From contig NZ_UNOZ01000031.1 in the NCBI RefSeq assembly GCF_900536025.1, positions 1-64,000 on the forward strand: a DNA stretch of 64,000 nt. The letters are read 5' to 3'. Under the pieces are notes generated by a model. The model saw only the letters and a program-made list of their open reading frames with translations. It ran no database searches and had not been told where the DNA came from. Shown here one piece after another: positions 39,112 through 52,262 of the stretch (position 1 is its first letter; each line of letters begins with the position of its first letter). The DNA is from Pseudomonas reidholzensis (lineage in GTDB: Bacteria; Pseudomonadota; Gammaproteobacteria; Pseudomonadales; Pseudomonadaceae). The position numbers and the translations under genes are program-made.

Positions 39112-39169
39112 CTAGATATCCAGGGTCAAAAGGCCGCCGCGCCGAAGTCTTATGGGGCTGGTGATAGCA

Positions 39170-39195
39170 CGAAGCCTGGCCGAGGCCAGGCTTCG
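39170..39195 (-). terminator. Hairpin after eno
   Basis: Perfect 12-bp stem around CGAAGCCTGGCC/GGCCAGGCTTCG with a GA loop, between eno and ftsB. No T-run, so it may stabilise the eno mRNA end rather than terminate. Confidence 0.5.
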
Positions 39196-39279
39196 TCGAC
39201 AGAAACCCCGTAGGAGGCGCCTGATGTTCAGTACGAACGTTCAGGCATCCTCGGCTGCTGCCTTTTTACCATCTCTTGC

Positions 39280-40569
39280 TTAGCCGCGAAACTCATCGCG
39301 ACCACGGTACACCGCCTTGGCGCCCAGTTGCTCTTCGATGCGCAGCAGCTGGTTGTACTTGGACACGCGGTCGGAACGGCACAGCGAGCCCGTCTTGATC
39401 TGGCCAGCAGCGGTACCCACGGCCAGGTCGGCAATGGTCGAATCTTCGGTTTCGCCCGAACGGTGCGAGATCACTGCAGTGTAACCAGCAGCCTTGGCCA
39501 TCTGGATGGCTTCGAGGGTCTCGGTCAGCGAGCCGATCTGGTTGAACTTGATCAGAATCGAGTTACCGATGTTCTTGTCGATGCCTTCCTTGAGGATCTT
39601 GGTGTTGGTCACGAACAGGTCGTCACCCACCAGCTGGATCTTCTCGCCGATCTTGTCGGTGAGGATCTTCCAGCCCGCCCAGTCGGACTCGTCCAGGCCG
39701 TCTTCGATCGAGATGATCGGGAAGCGCTCGGTCAGGCCCTTGAGGTAGTCAGCGAAGCCTTCGGCGTCGAACGACTTGCCTTCACCGGACAGGTTGTACT
39801 TGCCGTCTTCGTAGAACTCGGAAGCCGCGCAGTCGAGGGCCAGGGTCACGTCGGTGCCCAGCTTGTAGCCAGCGTTGGCAACGGCTTCGGCGATGGCCGC
39901 CAGGGCGTCTTCGTTGGAGGTCAGGTTCGGTGCGAAACCGCCTTCGTCACCCACGGCAGTGTTCAGGCCACGGGCCTTGAGCACCGCTTTGAGGTGATGG
40001 AAGATTTCGGTGCCCATGCGCAGGCCGTCGGAGAAGGTCTTGGCGCCAACCGGCTGAACCATGAACTCTTGAATGTCGACGTTGTTGTCGGCGTGCTCGC
40101 CACCGTTGATGATGTTCATCATCGGCACCGGCATCGAGTACTGACCCGGAGTGCCGTTGAGGTTGGCGATGTGCGCGTACAGCGGCAGGTCCTGGTCCTG
40201 GGCAGCGGCTTTGGCGGCGGCCAGGGAAACAGCCAGGATGGCGTTGGCGCCCAGGGTGGCCTTGTTCTCGGTACCGTCCAGGGCGATCATCGCGTGGTCG
40301 AGGGCTTTCTGGTCGACCGGGTCCTTGCCCAGCAGCAGCTCGCGGATCGGGCCGTTGATATTGGCAACGGCTTTCAGCACGCCCTTGCCCATGTAACGGC
40401 TCTTGTCGCCATCACGCAGCTCAAGCGCTTCGCGCGAGCCGGTGGAAGCACCGGACGGCGCGCACGCGCTGCCGATGATGCCGTTGTCGAGCAGTACATC
40501 GGCTTCCACGGTGGGGTTGCCACGCGAATCGAGAACTTCACGACCTTTGATGTCGACGATCTTTGCCAT
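39280..40569 (-). CDS. eno: Enolase
   Basis: A 429-residue enolase (2-phosphoglycerate to phosphoenolpyruvate; also an RNA degradosome component in gammaproteobacteria). Start MAKIVDIKGREVLDSRGNPTVEADV and the signature LIKFNQIGSLTETLEAI are unmistakable, with SHRSGETEDSTIADLAVG near the end. ATG 40569 is fixed by the family N-terminus. It forms a pyrG-kdsA-eno unit with the genes to its right, though a hairpin lies between kdsA and eno. Confidence 0.98.
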   Translation of the reverse strand: MAKIVDIKGREVLDSRGNPTVEADVLLDNGIIGSACAPSGASTGSREALELRDGDKSRYMGKGVLKAVANINGPIRELLLGKDPVDQKALDHAMIALDGTENKATLGANAILAVSLAAAKAAAQDQDLPLYAHIANLNGTPGQYSMPVPMMNIINGGEHADNNVDIQEFMVQPVGAKTFSDGLRMGTEIFHHLKAVLKARGLNTAVGDEGGFAPNLTSNEDALAAIAEAVANAGYKLGTDVTLALDCAASEFYEDGKYNLSGEGKSFDAEGFADYLKGLTERFPIISIEDGLDESDWAGWKILTDKIGEKIQLVGDDLFVTNTKILKEGIDKNIGNSILIKFNQIGSLTETLEAIQMAKAAGYTAVISHRSGETEDSTIADLAVGTAAGQIKTGSLCRSDRVSKYNQLLRIEEQLGAKAVYRGRDEFRG

Positions 40570-40666
40570 TGTTGTAAGCACTCCAGAATTGACGAAAACA
40601 ACGCAGCTTAGGGAATTCGAGCCTTTCACCAGGCGAATATGCAGAGGGCAGGCCTGGGAAGGGGAG

Positions 40667-40688
40667 CCCCTGACCGGCAGGTCAGGGG
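40667..40688 (-). terminator. Hairpin between kdsA and eno
   Basis: Nine-base-pair stem CCCCTGACC/GGTCAGGGG with a GGCA loop. No T-run on the minus strand; possible mRNA-processing or attenuation hairpin before eno. Confidence 0.5.
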
Positions 40689-40723
40689 TTGGAACGGGCG
40701 GTACTTTACCCGAGAAATGAGCG

Positions 40724-41569
40724 TTACGCGGTTTCTACCGTCGGAAAACTTTTCACCAGGTCGTCCAGTTGCTTGAGCTGGGCCAGGAAAGGCTCCAGCT
40801 TGTCCAGGCGCAGGGCGCATGGGCCGTCGCACTTGGCGTTGTCCGGGTCCGGGTGGGCTTCCAGGAACAAGCCCGCCAGGCCTTGGCTCATGCCCGCCTT
40901 GGCCAGGTCGGTGACCTGGGCACGGCGACCACCGGCAGAGTCGGCACGGCCGCCCGGCGTCTGCAGGGCGTGGGTCACGTCGAAGAACACCGGGTACTCG
41001 AACTGCTTCATGATGCCGAAGCCGAGCATGTCCACGACCAGGTTGTTGTAGCCGAAGCTCGAACCACGCTCACAGAGGATCAACTGATCGTTACCCGCCT
41101 CCACGCACTTGGAGAGGATGTGTTTCATCTCGTGCGGCGCGAGGAACTGGGCCTTCTTGATGTTGATCACCGCGCCGGTCTTGGCCATCGCCACCACCAG
41201 GTCGGTCTGCCGCGACAGGAAGGCCGGCAGCTGGATGATGTCGCAGACCTCTGCCACCGGCTCGCACTGATACGGCTCGTGCACGTCGGTGATGACCGGC
41301 ACGTTGAAGGTGCGCTTGATCTCTTCGAAGATCTTCAGCCCTTCTTCCATGCCCGGGCCCCGGTACGAGGCGACCGACGAGCGGTTGGCCTTGTCGAAGC
41401 TGGCCTTGAATACGTAGGGGATACCGAGCTTCTCGGTAACCCGCACGTACTCTTCGCAGACCTTCAGGGCCAGGTCACGGGATTCCAGCACGTTCATGCC
41501 GCCGAACAGAACGAACGGCTTGTCGTTGGCGATCTCGATGTTACCGACGCGAATGATCTTCTGGGTCAT
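40724..41569 (-). CDS. kdsA: 3-deoxy-8-phosphooctulonate synthase (KDO 8-P synthase)
   Basis: A 281-residue enzyme condensing arabinose 5-phosphate with phosphoenolpyruvate to make KDO 8-phosphate for the lipopolysaccharide core. Conserved patches include FVLFGGMNVLESRDLA, VFKASFDKANRSS, the PEP site QLPAFLSRQTDLVVA, and ERGSSFGYNNLVVDML. It lies 3 bp after pyrG and before eno, the enzyme that supplies its phosphoenolpyruvate. Confidence 0.98.
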   Translation of the reverse strand: MTQKIIRVGNIEIANDKPFVLFGGMNVLESRDLALKVCEEYVRVTEKLGIPYVFKASFDKANRSSVASYRGPGMEEGLKIFEEIKRTFNVPVITDVHEPYQCEPVAEVCDIIQLPAFLSRQTDLVVAMAKTGAVINIKKAQFLAPHEMKHILSKCVEAGNDQLILCERGSSFGYNNLVVDMLGFGIMKQFEYPVFFDVTHALQTPGGRADSAGGRRAQVTDLAKAGMSQGLAGLFLEAHPDPDNAKCDGPCALRLDKLEPFLAQLKQLDDLVKSFPTVETA

Positions 41570-41572
41570 GGG

Positions 41573-43201
41573 TCAGGCCTTGTTCTTCTGCACCAGTGCC
41601 GCCTTGACGAAGCCGCTGAACAGCGGGTGGCCGTCACGCGGGGTCGAGGTGAACTCTGGGTGGAACTGGCAGGCGACGAACCATGGGTGGTCCTTGGACT
41701 CGACCACTTCGACCAGCGCGCCGTCGCCGGAGCGACCGGAGATCACCAGGCCAGCATCGACCAGCTGTGGCAGCAGGTTGTTGTTGACCTCGTAACGGTG
41801 GCGATGGCGCTCGACGATCACGTCCTTGCCGTAGCAGTCGTGGACTTTCGAGTTGCCGCTGAGCTGGCATTCCTGCGCGCCCAGACGCATGGTGCCGCCC
41901 AGGTCGGAGGTTTCGGTGCGAGTCTCGACGGTGCCGGTGTTGTCGGCCCATTCGGTGATCAGGCCGACCACTGGGTGGCCGCTGGCACGGTCGAACTCGG
42001 TGGAGTTGGCGTCGGTCCAGCCCATCACGTTACGGGCGAACTCGATCACGGCAACCTGCATACCCAGGCAGATACCCAGGTACGGCACCTTGTTCTCACG
42101 GGCGAACTGCACCGCCTTGATCTTGCCTTCCACGCCACGCAGGCCGAAACCGCCCGGGACGAGGATCGCATCGGCGCCTTCGAGCAGGCTGGTGCCCTGG
42201 TTCTCGATGTCTTCGGAGTCGATGTAGCGCAGGTTGACCTTGGTGCGGTTCTGGATACCGGCGTGGCTCATCGCTTCGATCAGCGACTTGTAGGCATCCA
42301 GCAGCTCCATGTACTTGCCGACCATGGCGATGGTGACTTCATGCTCAGGGTTGAGCTTGGCGTCGACCACTTTGTCCCACTCGGACAGGTCAGCGCTGTC
42401 GCACTGCAGGCCGAAGCGCTCGGTGACGAAGTCATCGAGGCCCTGAGCATGCAGGATGCCCGGGATCTTGTAGATGGTGTCGGCGTCTTCCAGGGCGATC
42501 ACCGCACGTTCTTCAACGTTGGTGAACTGAGCGATCTTGCGGCGCGACGAGCTGTCGATCGGGTGATCGGAGCGGCACACCAGCACGTCAGGCTGCAGGC
42601 CGATGGAGCGCAGCTCCTTGACCGAGTGCTGGGTCGGCTTGGTCTTGGTCTCGCCCGCGGTGGCGATGTACGGGACCAGGGTCAGGTGCATCAGCATCGC
42701 GCGCTTGGCGCCGACTTCGAAACGCAGCTGGCGGATCGCCTCGAGGAACGGCTGCGACTCGATGTCACCGACCGTACCGCCGATTTCCACCAGGGCCACG
42801 TCGGCATCGCCGGCACCCTTGATGATGCGACGCTTGATCTCGTCGGTGATGTGCGGGATGACCTGGATGGTCGCGCCCAGGTAGTCACCACGGCGCTCCT
42901 TGCGCAGGACGTGCTCGTAGACACGGCCGGTGGTGAAGTTGTTGTTCTGGGTCATGGTCGTGCGGATGAACCGCTCGTAGTGGCCCAGGTCAAGGTCGGT
43001 TTCAGCGCCATCGTGGGTGACGAACACCTCACCGTGCTGGAACGGGCTCATCGTGCCCGGATCGACGTTGATGTACGGATCCAGCTTGAGCATGGTGACC
43101 TTGAGTCCCCGCGCTTCCAGGATGGCCGCCAGGGAAGCCGAGGCAATGCCTTTCCCCAATGAAGAAACAACACCGCCCGTGACGAATATGTAGCGCGTCA
43201 T
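41573..43201 (-). CDS. pyrG: CTP synthase
   Basis: A 542-residue amidotransferase that makes CTP from UTP with glutamine. The synthetase domain (about 1-267) starts TRYIFVTGGVVSSLGKGI with the P-loop; the glutaminase domain has the nucleophile Cys in YLGICLGMQVAVIEF and the His/Glu pair near CQFHPEFTS. The length is standard. It heads pyrG-kdsA-eno and is separated from tilS by 270 bp, which carry no gene I can support. Confidence 0.98.
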   Translation of the reverse strand: MTRYIFVTGGVVSSLGKGIASASLAAILEARGLKVTMLKLDPYINVDPGTMSPFQHGEVFVTHDGAETDLDLGHYERFIRTTMTQNNNFTTGRVYEHVLRKERRGDYLGATIQVIPHITDEIKRRIIKGAGDADVALVEIGGTVGDIESQPFLEAIRQLRFEVGAKRAMLMHLTLVPYIATAGETKTKPTQHSVKELRSIGLQPDVLVCRSDHPIDSSSRRKIAQFTNVEERAVIALEDADTIYKIPGILHAQGLDDFVTERFGLQCDSADLSEWDKVVDAKLNPEHEVTIAMVGKYMELLDAYKSLIEAMSHAGIQNRTKVNLRYIDSEDIENQGTSLLEGADAILVPGGFGLRGVEGKIKAVQFARENKVPYLGICLGMQVAVIEFARNVMGWTDANSTEFDRASGHPVVGLITEWADNTGTVETRTETSDLGGTMRLGAQECQLSGNSKVHDCYGKDVIVERHRHRYEVNNNLLPQLVDAGLVISGRSGDGALVEVVESKDHPWFVACQFHPEFTSTPRDGHPLFSGFVKAALVQKNKA

Positions 43202-43471
43202 GAAAAACCCTAGAAGTCTGCGTTAAAGCGGCCAGCGCCGCCGGAGAAAGCGAAGGAAGGCCGAAGCCCCCGATCACCTGCGTCAATCACAGTGCATCTC
43301 GAAAAACTGCCGCGTCTGTACAGACCAGGGTTATCCCCGGCATGGAGCTCGCTCGTCATTTTAAGAAATCAGCCCAGCAAAAAACTGCTTGGTAATCGGC
43401 AACTGCTGTGTTTTCGATGAAGCCACAGAAGTTGTATCAAGAAGGGAGGGTAGTCTACCGGAATGTACCCT

Positions 43472-44767
43472 TCAGCTCAAACCTTGCGCGTTCGTCGGTA
43501 ACTGCCAGTCGAGCGCGCAGTCATCCTGAGCCAGTGCCGGCAGATTGGCGACGGCGAGCAAACGCTCGCCGCAATACAGCAACGGCAGGCGCGAACGCAC
43601 GAAATGCGGGACCTGGCGCTCATTCAGCAGACGCTTCAAGTCGCGATGGCCACGGTCTTTCAGGGCCAGCACCTCGCCGCCCTGGCGGTAGGCGATACGC
43701 AGGTCGTGCGCCGGGGTGGCGCCGCTCAAGCGCACGCTGCCATTGCCCGGCAACGCCAGCGGCACGCTCGGGTTGGCCCACGCCTGCTCGCCGGCAACCG
43801 GTTGCAGCCAGTCACCGCTGAGCCACCAGATGCGCCCATGGCTGCGTTGCAGTTGGCCGTCCGTCAGGCGCCACAACGGTTGCGCGTCATCGGCGGCGTC
43901 GCGCAGGGTTGCCCAGCCGGCCCAATGGCGCGCATCCGGCAACCGCGTGCGGCTGCTGAGCCAGTATTGCAGGGCGTTGCGCTGACGGGCGGGTGACAGC
44001 GCCTGGAGCGCGGCCAGGGCGAGTGAATCCAGCCCTGGCCATTCGGCCGGAGCGCCCTGCCCTGCAATGGCCAGGTCGTCCCTGGCGAGCTCGTCGAGCA
44101 GGCTCAGGGCCTCACCGAGATGCCCCGCACTGCGCGCCAGGCTCTGGCTGGCTTGCGGCCAGCGCTGGCGCAGCAGCGGCAAAATGTCGCCCCGCAGGAA
44201 GTTACGCGCGAAGTGCGTGTCGGCATTGGACGGGTCTTCGATCCACGACAGCCCCGCATGCTCGGCATAGCCGTGCAATTGATCGCGCGCGAGGGCCAGC
44301 AGCGGCCTGACCAGGTGGCCCTGGCCCAACGGCCTGATCGCCGGCATGGCGGCCAGGCCACGCAGCCCGGCCCCGCGCAACAGTCGAAAGAGCAAGGTCT
44401 CGGCCTGATCGTCGCGGTGCTGGCCGGTGAACAGCACTTCACCTGGCGCAAGGAGGTCGCTGAAGGCCTGGTAGCGGGCATCGCGCGCGGCCTGCTCGAG
44501 GCTGGCGCCGGGGGCGACCTGGACGTGGATGACCTGGAGTTCGACTCCGAGGCTGTCGCACAGGGCTTGGCAATGGGCTGGCCAGGCGTCGGCGGCCGAT
44601 TGCAGGCCATGATGGACATGCAGGGCACGCAAGGGGGGCGCGTCGTGGGTGCGGGCGTAGGCGGCGAGCAGGTGCAGGAGGACGGTGGAGTCCAGGCCGC
44701 CAGAGAGGGCGACAGACCAGGCGGGCGATTGCTGCCAGGGAGAAAGGGTCGAGGTGAGGTCGATCAT
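43472..44767 (-). CDS. tilS: tRNA(Ile)-lysidine synthase
   Basis: A 431-residue enzyme that converts C34 of the CAU anticodon of tRNA-Ile2 to lysidine, making it read AUA. The PP-loop SGGLDSTVLLHLLAAYA is near the N-terminus, ALHVHHGLQSAADAWPAHCQ follows, and the EDPSNADTHFARNFLR motif is the tRNA-recognition hallmark. ATG 44767 is fixed by family N-terminus. A BIME-like inverted repeat fills the gap to accA upstream. Confidence 0.96.
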   Translation of the reverse strand: MIDLTSTLSPWQQSPAWSVALSGGLDSTVLLHLLAAYARTHDAPPLRALHVHHGLQSAADAWPAHCQALCDSLGVELQVIHVQVAPGASLEQAARDARYQAFSDLLAPGEVLFTGQHRDDQAETLLFRLLRGAGLRGLAAMPAIRPLGQGHLVRPLLALARDQLHGYAEHAGLSWIEDPSNADTHFARNFLRGDILPLLRQRWPQASQSLARSAGHLGEALSLLDELARDDLAIAGQGAPAEWPGLDSLALAALQALSPARQRNALQYWLSSRTRLPDARHWAGWATLRDAADDAQPLWRLTDGQLQRSHGRIWWLSGDWLQPVAGEQAWANPSVPLALPGNGSVRLSGATPAHDLRIAYRQGGEVLALKDRGHRDLKRLLNERQVPHFVRSRLPLLYCGERLLAVANLPALAQDDCALDWQLPTNAQGLS

Positions 44768-44789
44768 CTTTGCCTCACTGGAGAATGCC

Positions 44790-44911
44790 GGGGCCGCTTT
44801 GCGGCCCATTCGCGACACAAGGCCGCTCCCACAAGGACGGCGCCGCTTTCGAGGCGTGCGCGGTACCTGTGGGAGCGGCCTTGTGTCGCGAATGGGCTGC
44901 GAAGCAGCCCC
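44790..44911. repeat. BIME-like inverted repeat between accA and tilS
   Basis: Two REP-like units face each other. Positions 44806-44833 and 44868-44895 are perfect 28-bp inverted copies containing GTGGGAGCGGCC. Each unit also carries its own outer hairpin (GGCCGC-TTT-GCGGCC on the left, GGGCTGC-GAA-GCAGCCC on the right). These are common non-coding repeats in P. putida. It probably affects 3' ends of mRNA or gyrase binding; no coding role. Confidence 0.9.
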
Positions 44912-44929
44912 AGCGGCCTCAAGACAGAA

Positions 44930-45877
44930 TCAGAGACCGTAGCTCATCAGGCGATCATAACGGCGCTTGAGCAGCGCGTCGTGATCGAACTTGCCGAGCA
45001 TGTCCAGCTGCTCGATCAGGTCGGCACGGATACTGGCGGACATTTTCGCCGGGTCACGGTGGGCGCCGCCCAGCGGCTCGGAGATCACCTTGTCGACGAT
45101 GTTCAGGCTCTTCAGGCGCTCGGCAGTGATGCCCATCGCTTCGGCGGCATCAGGCGCCTTGTCGGCGGTCTTCCACAGGATCGACGCGCAACCTTCCGGC
45201 GAGATCACCGCGTAGGTCGAGTACTGCAGCATGTTCAGCTGGTCGCAGACACCGATCGCCAGCGCGCCGCCGGAGCCGCCCTCACCGATCACGGTGGCGA
45301 TGATCGGGGTTTTCAAGCGCGCCATGACACGCAGGTTCCAGGCAATCGCTTCGCTCTGGTTGCGCTCTTCAGCGTCGATGCCTGGGTAAGCGCCCGGGGT
45401 ATCGATGAAGGTCAGGATCGGCATCTTGAAGCGCTCGGCCATTTCCATCAGGCGGCACGCCTTGCGGTAGCCCTCTGGGCGCGGCATACCGAAGTTGCGG
45501 CGAACCTTTTCGCGCACTTCACGGCCCTTCTGGTGACCGATGACCATCACTGGCTTGCCATCCAGGCGGGCGGTACCGCCGACGATCGCAGCGTCATCGG
45601 AGAAGTGCCGGTCACCGTGCAGTTCTTCGAACTCGGTGAAGATGTGCTGCAGGTAGTCCAGGGTGTAAGGACGACGCGGGTGACGCGCCAGTCGGGCGAT
45701 CTGCCAGCTGGTGAGGTTGCCGAAAATACTTTCGGTCAGGGTACTGCTCTTGTCCTGCAGACGGGAAATCTCATCGCTGATGTTCAGCGAGTTGTCGTTG
45801 CCGACCAGGCGCAGCTCTTCGATCTTGGCTTGCAGGTCGGCAATCGGCTGTTCGAAATCGAGGAAATTCGGGTTCAT
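44930..45877 (-). CDS. accA: Acetyl-CoA carboxylase carboxyltransferase subunit alpha
   Basis: A 315-residue AccA that, with AccD, transfers carboxyl from biotin to acetyl-CoA to make malonyl-CoA for fatty acid synthesis. MNPNFLDFEQPIADLQAKIEEL starts the protein, and the core VIGEGGSGGALAIGVCDQLNMLQYSTYAVISPEGCASILWK is diagnostic. ATG 45877 matches known Pseudomonas starts; ATG 45883 would add two residues. It lies downstream of dnaE in the usual gammaproteobacterial order. Confidence 0.97.
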   Translation of the reverse strand: MNPNFLDFEQPIADLQAKIEELRLVGNDNSLNISDEISRLQDKSSTLTESIFGNLTSWQIARLARHPRRPYTLDYLQHIFTEFEELHGDRHFSDDAAIVGGTARLDGKPVMVIGHQKGREVREKVRRNFGMPRPEGYRKACRLMEMAERFKMPILTFIDTPGAYPGIDAEERNQSEAIAWNLRVMARLKTPIIATVIGEGGSGGALAIGVCDQLNMLQYSTYAVISPEGCASILWKTADKAPDAAEAMGITAERLKSLNIVDKVISEPLGGAHRDPAKMSASIRADLIEQLDMLGKFDHDALLKRRYDRLMSYGL

Positions 45878-45982
45878 AGGCATCCGTCTTGGGTCTACGG
45901 CCAGGCGGCCGGCCGGTTGATCCGTTTGGCGCCCTACCTTAAGGGATCAGGCGCATTCAGGTCGAGATTAAATTCGTCGCAT

Positions 45983-49507
<3,525 letters not shown>

Positions 49508-49586
49508 GGAGGGTCCTATAGCAGAGCGAGACAACAAGCGCGGGATTGTACCGTAAATGTGCTTGGCTTAAATGTTGGGTGAAGCT

Positions 49587-49725
49587 ATTGGGGCCGCTTC
49601 GCGCCCCTTCGCGGCGGTCCGGCGTCCCGGCAAGCCCGCCCCCACAAGGACGGCGCCGCTCTCGAAGTCAGCGCCGTATCTGTGGGAGCGGGTTCACCCG
49701 CGAAGGGCTGCGAAGCGGCCCCAAT
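49587..49725. repeat. BIME-like inverted repeat between rnhB and dnaE
   Basis: A 139-bp element bounded by perfect 16-bp inverted arms ATTGGGGCCGCTTCGC and its complement (49587-49602, 49710-49725). It shares the GGACGGCGCCGCT core and the TGTGGGAGCGG unit with the element at 44790-44911. Each end forms its own hairpin. Typical P. putida REP pair; no gene. Confidence 0.9.
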
Positions 49726-49732
49726 ACGCCGA

Positions 49733-50356
49733 TCAGATCAGCGAGGTAGAAACGCCTTCACGCGCTTCATAGGCTGCGCGCACTGGCGCAAACGAGCGCC
49801 GATGAATCGGCGTAGGCCCCAGGCGTGCCAGCGCCTCGAGGTGCACTGGCGTCGGGTAGCCCTTGTGCCCGCCCATCCCATAGCCGGGATAGATCAGCTC
49901 GAATGCACTCATCTCGCGATCGCGGGTGACCTTGGCCAGGATCGACGCCGCGGCGATCGCCGGCACCTTGGCGTCACCCTGCACCACCGGCGCCGAAGGC
50001 ACGTCCAGCTTGGGGCAACGGTTGCCGTCGATCAGCGCCAGTTTCGGCGTGACGCTCAGGCCCTCGACCGCGCGCTGCATGGCCAGCATGGTCGCCTGGA
50101 GGATGTTCAGGCGGTCGATTTCATCGACCTCGGCGCGGGCGATACAAAAGCTCAAGGCTTTTTCGCAGATCTCGTCGAACAGCGCTTCACGCTTGGCTTC
50201 GGTGAGCTTCTTCGAGTCGTTGAGGCCAAGGATCGGCCGGTTCGGGTCGAGAATCACCGCCGCGGTGACCACCGCGCCGCAGAGCGGGCCACGACCGACT
50301 TCGTCGACGCCGGCAACCAGCTCTTCGACCAAGGTGAAATCCAGTCCCATCTGCAT
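49733..50356 (-). CDS. rnhB: Ribonuclease HII
   Basis: A 207-residue RNase HII that removes RNA from hybrids and excises single ribonucleotides. VAGVDEVGRGPLCGAVVTAAVIL carries the first metal-binding DEVGRG motif, and YPGYGMGGHKGYPTPVHLEAL near the C-terminus is diagnostic. ATG 50356 directly follows the lpxB stop (TAG-ATG). It is followed by the inverted repeat and dnaE. Confidence 0.97.
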   Translation of the reverse strand: MQMGLDFTLVEELVAGVDEVGRGPLCGAVVTAAVILDPNRPILGLNDSKKLTEAKREALFDEICEKALSFCIARAEVDEIDRLNILQATMLAMQRAVEGLSVTPKLALIDGNRCPKLDVPSAPVVQGDAKVPAIAAASILAKVTRDREMSAFELIYPGYGMGGHKGYPTPVHLEALARLGPTPIHRRSFAPVRAAYEAREGVSTSLI

Positions 50357-51484
50357 CTAGCGTTGCTCCAACAAGGCAAGCACCGCCTCTGCCGCCTGGT
50401 TCGAGGCGTCACGGCGCAAGGTGCGGTGGATCTGATCAAAAGATTCGGTCTGCTGGCTGCCATCGGCCACCAGCGGCGCCAGGGTCTGCGCCAGGGCTTC
50501 GCTGGTGGCGGCGTCCTGCAGCAGCTCGGGCACCAGCAGGCGCTGGGCCAGCAGGTTGGGCAGCGACACGTACGGGCTCTTCACCAGGCGCTTGAGGATC
50601 CAGTAGGTCAATGGCGCCAGGCGATAGGCGACCACCATCGGCCGCTTGTACAGCATCGCTTCCAGGGTCGCCGTGCCCGAGGCGATCAACACCGCATCAC
50701 AGGCCGCCAGCGCCAGGTGCGACTGGCCGTCGAGCAGGGTCAGCGGCAGGTCGCGCCCATCGAGCATCTGCTCGATCTGCGCCCGCCGCGTCGGGTTGGC
50801 ACAGGGCAGCACGAAACGCACGCCCGGCACTAGCTGGCGCAGGCGTTCGGCGGCATCCAGGAACAACGCCCCCAGACGGCCGACTTCGCCGCCCCGGCTG
50901 CCCGGCATCAGCGCGACCAACGGCCCTTGGGTCATACCCAGCTCGGCACGGGCGGCCTGGCGATCAGCGTCCAGCGGGATGGTGTCGGCCAACGGATGGC
51001 CAACGAAGCGCACCGGCACGCCCTGCTCTTCATAGAAGCGCGCCTCGAACGGCAGCAGGGTCAGCATCAGGTCGCAGCCTTCGCGGATCTTCAGCACGCG
51101 CTTCTGCCGCCAGGCCCAGACCGAGGGGCTGACGTAGTGCACGGTCTTGATCCCGGCCTGACGCAGTTTCAATTCGATATTGAGGGTGAAGTCCGGCGCA
51201 TCGATGCCGATGAACACATCCGGCTGCTCGGCGATCAGGGTCTGGATCAGCAGCTTGCGGCGCTTGAGCAGCTCACGCAGGCGCCCCAGCACCTCGACCA
51301 GGCCCATGACCGCCAGGCGCTCCATGGGGAAATATGACTGCATGCCCTCGGCTTCCATCAACGGCCCACCGACCCCGATGAACCGCACGTCCGGATGGCG
51401 CGCCTTGAGCGCGCGCATCAAACCGGAGCCGAGAATATCGCCGCTGGCCTCACCCGCGACCAACGCAACGCACAGTTGGCCCAT
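50357..51484 (-). CDS. lpxB: Lipid-A-disaccharide synthase
   Basis: A 375-residue glycosyltransferase that joins UDP-diacylglucosamine and lipid X to form the lipid A disaccharide at the inner membrane. CVALVAGEASGDILGSGLM, IDAPDFTLNIELKLRQAGI and LMPGSRGGEVGRLG are the classic family motifs. It follows lpxA after 1 bp in the lpxD-fabZ-lpxA-lpxB cluster. Confidence 0.98.
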   Translation of the reverse strand: MGQLCVALVAGEASGDILGSGLMRALKARHPDVRFIGVGGPLMEAEGMQSYFPMERLAVMGLVEVLGRLRELLKRRKLLIQTLIAEQPDVFIGIDAPDFTLNIELKLRQAGIKTVHYVSPSVWAWRQKRVLKIREGCDLMLTLLPFEARFYEEQGVPVRFVGHPLADTIPLDADRQAARAELGMTQGPLVALMPGSRGGEVGRLGALFLDAAERLRQLVPGVRFVLPCANPTRRAQIEQMLDGRDLPLTLLDGQSHLALAACDAVLIASGTATLEAMLYKRPMVVAYRLAPLTYWILKRLVKSPYVSLPNLLAQRLLVPELLQDAATSEALAQTLAPLVADGSQQTESFDQIHRTLRRDASNQAAEAVLALLEQR

Positions 51485-51485
51485 G

Positions 51486-52262
51486 TCAGCGTGTGATGCC
51501 GCGAGCGGAATTCTGGATCGACTGACGGAACAGCTCGACCTCGGGATGCTGGCTGGCCAGCGGGGCCAGTTCCTTGAGCGCCTCTTCGACGGTCAGGCCT
51601 TGGCGGTAGACGATCTTGTAGGCGCGACGCAGGCAGTGGATCACCTCGTCACTGAACCCACGCCGACGCATGCCTTCGAAGTTCATGCTGCGCGCTTCGG
51701 CGGGGCTGCCGAACACGGTAACGAACGCAGGCACGTCCTTGCCGATCGCGGTGCCCATGCCGGAAAACGCGTGAGCGCCGATATGGCAGTACTGGTGCAC
51801 CAGGGTGTAACCGGACAGGATCGCCCAGTCACCGACGTGCACGTGGCCCGCCAACGCGGTGTTGTTGACCAGGATGCAGTGGCTGCCGATCACGCTGTCA
51901 TGGCCGATGTGGGCATAGGCCATGATCAGGTTGTGGTCACCCACGGTGGTTTCCGCGCGGTCCTGGACCGTGCCACGGTGGATGGTCACACCTTCGCGGA
52001 TCACGTTGTGATCGCCGATCACCAGGCGCGTGGCCTCACCCTTGTACTTGAGGTCAGGGGTGTCTTCACCAATCGAGGAGAACTGGTAGATGCGGTTGTG
52101 CTTGCCGATCCGGGTCGGCCCCTTGAGTACCACGTGAGGGCCGATGACCGTGCCCTCCCCGATCTCGACATCGGGCCCAACGATCGACCAGGGGCCCACC
52201 TCGACGCCTTCGGCCAACTTGGCCGAAGGGTCGATGATGGCCCGCGGATCAATCGAATTCAT
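51486..52262 (-). CDS. lpxA: UDP-N-acetylglucosamine acyltransferase
   Basis: A 258-residue left-handed beta-helix acyltransferase that performs the first step of lipid A synthesis. Hexapeptide repeats run from about residue 3 to 180 (SIDPRAIIDPSAKLAEGVEVGPWSIVGPDVEIGEGTVIG), with catalytic His in YAHIGHDSVIG. ATG 52262 (MNSIDPRAIIDPSAK) is the family start and overlaps fabZ by four bases. Confidence 0.98.
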   Translation of the reverse strand: MNSIDPRAIIDPSAKLAEGVEVGPWSIVGPDVEIGEGTVIGPHVVLKGPTRIGKHNRIYQFSSIGEDTPDLKYKGEATRLVIGDHNVIREGVTIHRGTVQDRAETTVGDHNLIMAYAHIGHDSVIGSHCILVNNTALAGHVHVGDWAILSGYTLVHQYCHIGAHAFSGMGTAIGKDVPAFVTVFGSPAEARSMNFEGMRRRGFSDEVIHCLRRAYKIVYRQGLTVEEALKELAPLASQHPEVELFRQSIQNSARGITR

